Source: Anaerolineales bacterium (lineage in GTDB: Bacteria; Chloroflexota; Anaerolineae; Anaerolineales; Villigracilaceae). Taken from it: a stretch of 10,346 bases of DNA. The notes below the pieces were generated by a model. That model saw only the letters and a list, made by a program, of their open reading frames with translations, was not told the DNA's origin and searched no databases. Each line of letters begins with the position of its first letter. Position 1 is the stretch's first letter. Below are positions 5,898-10,346 of this stretch, piece by piece. The stretch spans positions 1 through 10,346 of the forward strand of contig JAFGKO010000290.1 of the NCBI GenBank assembly GCA_016928525.1. Direction: 5' to 3'. A program made the translations under genes and the position numbers.

Positions 5898-6653
5898 TTA
5901 CACCAACTGTTTCTTGTGTTGCCGTTCATGTCCGTGATCAAGTAAGAAATAGGTTGTGACCAGTAAGATAACAATCGAGGTCAATTGGTGTGGGCTGAAG
6001 GGCCCAATGACCCGTGGTAAATCCCTAAAAGAATCGATCACCAAACGTCCCGCCGAAAATATAAACAAGTAGGAAAGAGTCAGGTTGCCATGGTATGGTT
6101 TGTGCGCCCGGTACCACCACAACCAGATAAAGAGCGCCAGATCAAATATTGCCAGCATGATCTGGGTTGGATAGCGATAGGCCCAGGCACCAAAACTTCC
6201 CGGTAAATACATGCCTAGAAAACTCTCAGTCTCCAGCCCATAGCAGCAACCATTTAAGAAGCAACCAATGCGTCCGAGGCACTGGGCTACAGGCAAAGCC
6301 GGCGAAATACAATCGAGCGTTCTGCCCACGGGCAATTTGCGCAGTTTTGCAGCAATGTATCCGGAAAAGAGCACACCCAGGACAAGCCCGAAAGAGGCTG
6401 TACCCGGTGACAGATTTATCTCAGCATTGATCCATCCTAAGCGTAACAATCTAAAAATTGCTCCGTTCAGGTATAGCACTACGTATGTTATGGGGAAAAC
6501 GATTGCAAGACCGATAAGAATATCTCGCTTTGTGATGCCTGCTCGCCTGGCCTCTTGCTGGAAAATATAGAATCCCAATAGGGCTGCCAGAATGTGAAGA
6601 ATGATCTGGGAACGAACCTGGAGAGGGCCTATGTTAAAAAGAATTGGATACAT
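5898..6653 (-). CDS. Lgt-family (prolipoprotein diacylglyceryl transferase-like) membrane protein, copy 1
   Basis: Lgt enzymes move diacylglycerol from phosphatidylglycerol to the lipobox cysteine of prelipoproteins. This 251-residue, multi-helix protein has the family core GRIGCFLNGCCYG (127-139), RYPTQI (160-165) and GRLVIDSFRD (202-211). Arg128, Asn134 and Arg210 seem to match E. coli Arg143, Asn146 and Arg239. However, the region matching E. coli SFHGGLIG reads SFGLVLG (87-93), so the conserved histidine (His103 in E. coli) is missing, and the N-terminal HWYG segment is not conserved either. It is therefore a divergent member that may have altered activity or another substrate. The start ATG has GGAG seven bases before it. 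It lies 67 bp downstream of a close paralogue on the same strand, probably the same operon. Family firm, enzymatic role uncertain. Confidence 0.9.
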   Translation of the reverse strand: MYPILFNIGPLQVRSQIILHILAALLGFYIFQQEARRAGITKRDILIGLAIVFPITYVVLYLNGAIFRLLRLGWINAEINLSPGTASFGLVLGVLFSGYIAAKLRKLPVGRTLDCISPALPVAQCLGRIGCFLNGCCYGLETESFLGMYLPGSFGAWAYRYPTQIMLAIFDLALFIWLWWYRAHKPYHGNLTLSYLFIFSAGRLVIDSFRDLPRVIGPFSPHQLTSIVILLVTTYFLLDHGHERQHKKQLV

Positions 6654-6679
6654 TCTATTGCTCCGTCAAACCAATGAAC

Positions 6680-6703
6680 TACCCCGCCGCAAGCGGCGGG
6701 GTA
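6680..6703. repeat. REP-like palindrome between the two lgt-like genes
   Basis: TACCCCGCCGC (6680-6690) and GCGGCGGGGTA (6693-6703) are an exact 11-bp inverted repeat separated by AA. There is no T run on either side. It may stabilise the upstream mRNA 3' end or cause partial termination, and its form resembles dispersed REP-type palindromes. Confidence 0.75.
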
Positions 6704-6720
6704 TGTACCCTTGAATGGAA

Positions 6721-7473
6721 TCAACGATTCGCTGTACGTTTTTCATGCCAGAGATCAAAGTAAATGTAAAGCGTCACCAGTAAAATGGTCAAGGAAGCCA
6801 ATTGATGGGGGCTAAAAGGTCCTAGAACACGTGGCAGGTCGCGGAAGGCGTCAATGGCCAGCCGTCCTAAGGAATACCAGAATAAAAACGATAAAGTCAG
6901 ACTGCCTTCGAAAGATTTATTCTTTCGGCTCGTCCACAGCCAGGTAAACAGCCCAAGATTAAAAACGATCAACATGATTTGCGTCGGATAACGATAGGCC
7001 CATTCGTTTTGATATCCCGGTAGATACATTCCTAGGAAGCTGTTGGTTTCCAGCCCGTAGCAGCAGCCGTTCAGCAGGCAGCCGATACGATATATTCCCA
7101 GCATAAGTGGAAAAGTCAATGAGATTAGATCAAGGACAGGCCCGACCTGTTGTCTTCGGCGCAGGGCGAATACCCAGCCCAAAAACAGCGCCCCCAAGAT
7201 AATCCCAAAGGAAACTAAACCGCTAGAAAGGGGGCTTGTAAGATTTTTAAGAGCATCAAATAATCCTAGCCAGAAGAGCAAGCCGTTTAGCGCTCCGAGA
7301 AAGAGCGCAAACGGGACAACGCTCACTAGAAATGTAAGAACGTTCTGTTTCGAATATCCCATCCGTTGGGATTCTTGCCAGCCCAGGAGCACGCCGGCCA
7401 AAATACCAAGAATCAGGAAAACTATGGAGGAATGAATTTCCCATGCGCCGATGGAAAAAAGGATTGGATACAT
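6721..7473 (-). CDS. Lgt-family (prolipoprotein diacylglyceryl transferase-like) membrane protein, copy 2
   Basis: This 250-residue protein is a close relative of the next gene. Both start MYPILF.IG, and share GCCYGLET.SFLGMYLPG, WAYRYPTQIML and SFRDLP/AFRDLPRV.GPFSPHQL, evidence of a tandem duplication. The Lgt core is YRIGCLLNGCCYG (128-140), with Arg129 and Asn135, plus Arg211 in the GRLAIDAFRD segment. As in the paralogue, the histidine of the HGG motif is absent (SFGIILG at 88-94). Here even the glycine before the conserved arginine is a tyrosine. Some seven hydrophobic segments are visible, as in Lgt. CGGAG lies five bases before the ATG. It is the first gene of the pair and is divergent from the DUF11 gene. 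Whether it modifies lipoproteins, such as the neighbouring cytochrome, or a different acceptor is unknown. Confidence 0.9.
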   Translation of the reverse strand: MYPILFSIGAWEIHSSIVFLILGILAGVLLGWQESQRMGYSKQNVLTFLVSVVPFALFLGALNGLLFWLGLFDALKNLTSPLSSGLVSFGIILGALFLGWVFALRRRQQVGPVLDLISLTFPLMLGIYRIGCLLNGCCYGLETNSFLGMYLPGYQNEWAYRYPTQIMLIVFNLGLFTWLWTSRKNKSFEGSLTLSFLFWYSLGRLAIDAFRDLPRVLGPFSPHQLASLTILLVTLYIYFDLWHEKRTANR

Positions 7474-7554
7474 GTCAACTCCGGGTCTGTCAACGTAAAT
7501 ATGGTTTCATAGAATAACCCGAATTAACTATACACCAATTCCACAAATCCTTTG

Positions 7555-7560
7555 TATAAT
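7555..7560 (+). promoter_or_regulatory. Candidate -10 box for the DUF11 gene
   Basis: A perfect TATAAT, preceded by TTTG, lies 28 bases before the ATG and would give a leader of about 20 bases carrying AAGGAGG. No convincing -35 hexamer is present at normal spacing, so an activator or another sigma factor may be involved. Confidence 0.5.
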
Positions 7561-7588
7561 CTAAATTGAGTGGCGAAGGAGGAACACA

Positions 7589-8812
7589 ATGAAGAAAACG
7601 CGGGGCAGGAATGCTTTAATCTTGGCGACGCTTGTGGCAGGGATTTTTTCCGCCGGTGTATGTGTCAATGATAACCGGGCTCTGAGCCTGGCGCAATCTG
7701 GGGGCGTTTCTCTCAAAAAAGAGGGCAAGCCGGATACATTTACGCAGGCCGGTGAGCAGATAGAATACACCTATACAATAACAAACAATGCCTATTCGTC
7801 AGATGGTTTACTGCACAATGTGAGTGTGAGTGACGATCGCACTGCGGTCAATTGTCCTGCAAGTGAACTAGGGTACGGGGAAACAATGACCTGTACAGCC
7901 ACTTACACTGTCACAGAAGAAGATGTGAGTGCTGGGGAGGTCAAAAATACGGCCAGCCTCTCCGGATATTATTTAACACTAGATACTGGTTGCTGTAGCT
8001 GTAATGATTATGTCTCACACAATGTAAGTATCCAAACCAGCTTTACCGCAAAACTTGTTCTCACCGCGCCCGCTTATCTTGCGATGGACCTGGAAAAGAG
8101 GGGGAGCCCAAGCACCTTCACCGGGGCAGATGAGGTAATTAATTACTCTTACGAAGTGACCAATACCGGCACCGAAACAATACCAGGACCGATTAATGTA
8201 AGCGATGACCTGGTCGATGTTACCTGCCCGGGAGGAAGTCTGGCGCCTAGCCAAAGCCTTACCTGCACCGCAAGCTATACGACCACGCTCCAGGATGTGG
8301 CGGCTGGCTCGATCACGAATAACGCTGTTGCGAGAGCCGGCGATGTAGAAGCAAGCGATTCATTTACTGTTACTTTGAATGTGAATCCCGCCTTGCAGTT
8401 GGATAAATCTGCAGATCCGGTTGTTTTTTCAAGGGAAGTTGAGCTGGTAAAGTTTATATTCAAGGTGACAAATAGCGGTGATGTTCCTATAGGTCAGCCT
8501 TTTACGATAAATGATTCTATGCCGTTGTCCGATATAAATTGCCCTTTTGAAACGCTCTCACCCGGGGCATCGCTGACTTGTACGGGTTGGTATGTGACCA
8601 CGGCGTTAGATGTCAACCAGACCGTCAATAATTGTGCTACCGCATCCGGTTTCTTCAATACACTGGAAGTGACTTCGAATGAAGCCTGTGTCAGCGTTTA
8701 TTATCAAGCGCCAGTGGACAATAAAGGTAAGGAACCGGAAGAGCCGGAAACAGAAGAACCACCTTATTGTGAACTATATCCTGATGATCCGATTTGTTAC
8801 GAGTATCCGTAA
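7589..8812 (+). CDS. Secreted DUF11-type repeat protein
   Basis: The 407-residue product has a basic N-terminus and hydrophobic stretch (MKKTRGRNALILATLVAGIF), so it is exported. It has no C-terminal membrane anchor or sortase motif. Three immunoglobulin-like DUF11/DUF7507-type repeats follow, at about 40-158, 164-265 and 267-372. Each has a DxFT/VxF...Y.(Y/F).V(T)N.(G) strand pattern and a cysteine pair exactly 13 residues apart (89/102, 213/226, 318/331; xxCP...TCT), possibly a disulfide. Domain 1 also has a CCSC cluster (135-138). Such domains are structural parts of bacterial surface proteins. The tail (373-407) is acidic and proline-rich and ends YCELYPDDPICYEYP. The same motif continues in frame beyond the stop (see 8813-8851). 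The start has a perfect AAGGAGG six bases before it. Specific role unknown. Confidence 0.9.
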   Translation: MKKTRGRNALILATLVAGIFSAGVCVNDNRALSLAQSGGVSLKKEGKPDTFTQAGEQIEYTYTITNNAYSSDGLLHNVSVSDDRTAVNCPASELGYGETMTCTATYTVTEEDVSAGEVKNTASLSGYYLTLDTGCCSCNDYVSHNVSIQTSFTAKLVLTAPAYLAMDLEKRGSPSTFTGADEVINYSYEVTNTGTETIPGPINVSDDLVDVTCPGGSLAPSQSLTCTASYTTTLQDVAAGSITNNAVARAGDVEASDSFTVTLNVNPALQLDKSADPVVFSREVELVKFIFKVTNSGDVPIGQPFTINDSMPLSDINCPFETLSPGASLTCTGWYVTTALDVNQTVNNCATASGFFNTLEVTSNEACVSVYYQAPVDNKGKEPEEPETEEPPYCELYPDDPICYEYP

Positions 8813-8851
8813 TACTGTGAACAATACCCGGAAGATCCGAATTGCCAATAA
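8813..8851 (+). pseudogene. Cut-off in-frame continuation of the DUF11 protein tail
   Basis: Directly after the TAA at 8810-8812 the same frame reads YCEQYPEDPNCQ and then a second TAA at 8849-8851. This repeats the motif YC-E-x-YP-x-DP-x-C of the last residues before the first stop. It therefore looks like a formerly translated second motif copy, separated by a nonsense change (for example CAA or GAA to TAA), or read through at low level. Confidence 0.7.
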
Positions 8852-8884
8852 AAGGCATATCTGGCTCTGATAATCCAGCTTTTC

Positions 8885-8923
8885 AACAATGCCGGGGCGA
8901 GAATTACTCGTCCCGGCATTGTT
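8885..8923. terminator. Bidirectional terminator hairpin between convergent genes
   Basis: Seventeen bases (8885-8901) pair with 8907-8923 around AATTA, with one G-T pair and a GC-rich middle (GCCGGGGCGAG / CTCGTCCCGGC). It overlaps by one base the stop codon of the minus-strand gene and lies 33 bases after the second stop of the DUF11 frame. T runs on either side are short (TTTAT), but stem strength and position between converging genes support termination. Confidence 0.8.
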
Positions 8924-10065
8924 TATAGTAGTGCAAGTTGAAAATTGGGCCGTTGCCCGTCCAGCAGCAAGTAAGGTGCGGCGCGCTCCGCAATGACTCC
9001 CAGTTTCTTCAAAACCGACAAGTCACACAGCTTGCGCTGGCGGCGGGCGCGCAGGATGGCATCCACGCCTTTGAGTCCGATTCCCGGCACCCGTAGTAAT
9101 TCGCCCCTTTCTGCCCGATTGATTTCTAGCGGATGCTCTATCAGATTGGCTTGCGCCCAGGCCTGCTTGGGGTCTGTGGGGAGAGGTAGATTGCCATCGC
9201 CGGCAAAGGGCAGTTCTTCCAAGTCGAAGCCGTAATCGCGCAACAGGAACGAAGCCTGATACAGACGGTGTTCGCGCAGCGGGTCGGTGGGAGCTTTATT
9301 TTCCAGCGGCGTGTCGCGAATGGGGGAGAAGGCCGAGAAGTAAGCCCGTTTCAGTTGCACATTTTTGTGCAGCCAGCTTGTGGTGGTCAACAATTCCAGG
9401 TCGGATTCGTCCGAACCGCCGACCACGTATTGCGTCACCGTCGAAGGCCAGCGACCGTTCCAGCCCTTGTGCGCGGGCTGGCTGCGGCGGATCTCATCCA
9501 CCCATTTGAGCGGTTGCAGAAGCTCTTCCATGAAAATTTTGTGTGGGGCCATCCGCGCCAGTCGCTCGGTGTTGGGCGCTTCCAGATTGACCGATACCCG
9601 GTCGGCCAGTTGCATGGCGCGTTCCACCTGCGCCTTTTCAGCTCCCGGCATCACCTTCAGATGGATATAACCGCGAAACCCCAATTTGTGACGCAAAATA
9701 TCGGCCGCATCCAACAACTTGTCTTGCGTGCGGACTCCGCTGCCGGCCACGCCGGAACTCAGAAAGATGCCCTCCGCGGCGCCAGCACGGTGCAAGTTCA
9801 TGAACAGGGATGCAAACTCCTCCGGTTTAAAGGTGGCACGCCTGAAGTCCCGCCCGGCGCGAAACGGGCAGTAGTAGCAGTCACGTTCACAGGCGGAGGT
9901 CAGCAAGGTCTTGAGAAGTTTGATGTTCTGGCCATTGGGAAGTTTGGCTGGGTGTACAAATGTTTCCCTCTGCTCCTTTGGGGTAAAGCAGATAGGTTTT
10001 GCATCTTCTGCGGGTTCCAGGTGCATCTGATCGGTTAAGAGTTTGAGACGGCCAATGGCATCCAT
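8923..10065 (-). CDS. Radical SAM protein with C-terminal helix-hairpin-helix (putative DNA modification/repair)
   Basis: The 380-residue protein carries the radical SAM cluster motif Cys59-x3-Cys63-x2-Cys66 (SACERDCYYC), then FLSSGV (SAM-contact region) and a typical barrel sequence. The C-terminal helix-hairpin-helix RVPGIGLKGVDAILRAR is at about 325-340, a DNA-binding module. Layout and N-terminus (MDAIGRLKLLTDQM, CFTP, IKLLKTLLTSACERDCYYC) fit the family annotated as putative DNA modification/repair radical SAM proteins (TIGR03916-like), often encoded beside a uracil-DNA-glycosylase-like partner. No partner is visible within this window. I take the ATG at 10065 as start, not the TTG six codons upstream, because a TTGACG-16-TATAAT promoter overlaps that part. 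No Shine-Dalgarno sequence is present. The catalytic activity of the family is not established, as far as I know. Confidence 0.88.
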   Translation of the reverse strand: MDAIGRLKLLTDQMHLEPAEDAKPICFTPKEQRETFVHPAKLPNGQNIKLLKTLLTSACERDCYYCPFRAGRDFRRATFKPEEFASLFMNLHRAGAAEGIFLSSGVAGSGVRTQDKLLDAADILRHKLGFRGYIHLKVMPGAEKAQVERAMQLADRVSVNLEAPNTERLARMAPHKIFMEELLQPLKWVDEIRRSQPAHKGWNGRWPSTVTQYVVGGSDESDLELLTTTSWLHKNVQLKRAYFSAFSPIRDTPLENKAPTDPLREHRLYQASFLLRDYGFDLEELPFAGDGNLPLPTDPKQAWAQANLIEHPLEINRAERGELLRVPGIGLKGVDAILRARRQRKLCDLSVLKKLGVIAERAAPYLLLDGQRPNFQLALL

Positions 10066-10071
10066 GCCTAT

Positions 10072-10099
10072 ATTATAGAACAAAATTTCTATTCGTCAA
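10072..10099 (-). promoter_or_regulatory. Promoter predicting a leaderless mRNA for the radical SAM gene
   Basis: On the minus strand TTGACG (10099-10094), a 16-base spacer and a perfect TATAAT (10077-10072) lie directly before the gene. With usual spacing transcription would start at about 10065, the A of the ATG. The six bases between the -10 box and ATG (ATAGGC) leave no room for a ribosome-binding site. Confidence 0.75.
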
Positions 10100-10194
10100 G
10101 ATGGGCAGCGTCAAATTTTGTCTTGTTTTTTAGGCAATGGAAGTGAGTAGGGGTTGCAGAATGGGGGATTGCTTTTCTATAAGCCGTTAAACAG

Positions 10195-10224
10195 CGGAGA
10201 GACCATTGTGGGATGGTCTCTCCG
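10195..10224 (-). terminator. Terminator-like hairpin after the right-edge gene
   Basis: CGGAGAGACCAT (10195-10206) and ATGGTCTCTCCG (10213-10224) form a perfect 12-bp stem with a six-base loop. It lies 24 bases after the minus-strand stop at 10249. The tail (CTGTTTAACG) has only a short T run, so termination may be moderate. Confidence 0.65.
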
Positions 10225-10248
10225 GGGATAGGTAATTCAGGGGGGATG

Positions 10249-10346
10249 CTACTTGCCAGCCAGGACGAAGATGCCGGGGTGATCGCCTTGCGCTTCGAAA
10301 CGGTCACCCTTTTGGCTGGCGCCAGCCACTTCGACCCACTCGTTCC
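10249..10346 (-). CDS. C-terminal end of an unidentified protein (5' part outside window)
   Basis: In one minus-strand frame the edge reads NEWVEVAGASQKGDRF, continuing EAQGDHPGIFVLAGK and a TAG stop at 10249-10251, 31 full codons in all. It is supported by being the only frame with a protein-like composition that runs into the edge, and by the hairpin just downstream. The other open frame here (an ATG-started one across 10089-10307) reads through the hairpin and looks random. I do not recognise the family from so short a piece. Confidence 0.6.
   Translation of the reverse strand, partial: NEWVEVAGASQKGDRFEAQGDHPGIFVLAGK

Noticed and set aside
7474..7554. Promoter for the lgt-like pair
   Set aside because: Only weak combinations such as TTGGTG-16-TATTCT were found on the minus strand, not enough to call.
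8810..8851. Stop-codon recoding (selenocysteine or pyrrolysine)
   Set aside because: The codon is TAA, not TGA or TAG, and no downstream recoding hairpin is adjacent except the ordinary terminator; a nonsense change is simpler.
9268..10038. 256-codon open frame on the plus strand
   Set aside because: It lies wholly antisense to the radical SAM gene, has no family features, and results from the G+C-rich codon pattern of the real gene.
10089..10307. 72-codon minus-strand open frame near the right edge
   Set aside because: It reads through the hairpin at 10195-10224, overlaps a better frame ending at 10249, and has random-looking composition.

Overview
The window looks like chromosomal DNA of a free-living bacterium of about 50-55% G+C. 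Protein style (DmsA/DmsB/DmsC-type oxidoreductase with a fused iron-sulfur and anchor subunit, DUF11-repeat surface protein, lipoprotein cytochrome c, Lgt-like proteins with an NGCCYG motif) and the many dispersed short repeats suggest Chloroflexota, probably Anaerolineae. That assignment is inference from recognised protein character, not from a search. No phage, plasmid, IS or CRISPR signatures are present.

Layout. (1) 1-2331, plus strand: the 3' end of a DmsA-family molybdopterin oxidoreductase gene, then a gene fusing a DmsB-like four-cluster ferredoxin to a DmsC-like eight-helix membrane anchor. Together they encode a membrane-bound molybdoenzyme that exchanges electrons with the quinone pool. 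(2) 2334-4924, minus strand: a promoter, tRNA-Leu(UAG), a large hairpin, trigger factor (tig) and ClpP protease (clpP), the classical chaperone/protease order. (3) 4986-5856, plus strand: a promoter, an unrecognised 146-residue protein and, by a 4-base overlap, a small lipoprotein-like cytochrome c. (4) 5898-7473, minus strand: two tandem paralogues of the prolipoprotein diacylglyceryl transferase (Lgt) family, separated by a REP-like palindrome; both lack the usual catalytic-region histidine. (5) 7555-8851, plus strand: a secreted protein with three DUF11-type repeats whose C-terminal motif runs on past an in-frame stop. (6) 8885-10099, minus strand: a radical SAM/helix-hairpin-helix protein with a promoter that predicts a leaderless mRNA. 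(7) 10195-10346, minus strand: the last 31 codons of an unidentified gene and its terminator-like hairpin.

The most notable theme is repeat DNA turned into protein. In the molybdoenzyme operon, dispersed palindromic repeat sequence (the 'tcattgcgagg...cgaagcaatctc' type) sits in frame inside the DmsA-like gene, a second repeat type encodes the linker of the DmsB-DmsC fusion, and a third overlaps the DmsA C-terminus and the intergenic gap. Other points worth checking are the divergent Lgt pair, the apparent recent nonsense codon in the DUF11 protein, and the leaderless radical SAM gene. I see no clearly new multi-gene system; the novelty here is at the level of sequence architecture.
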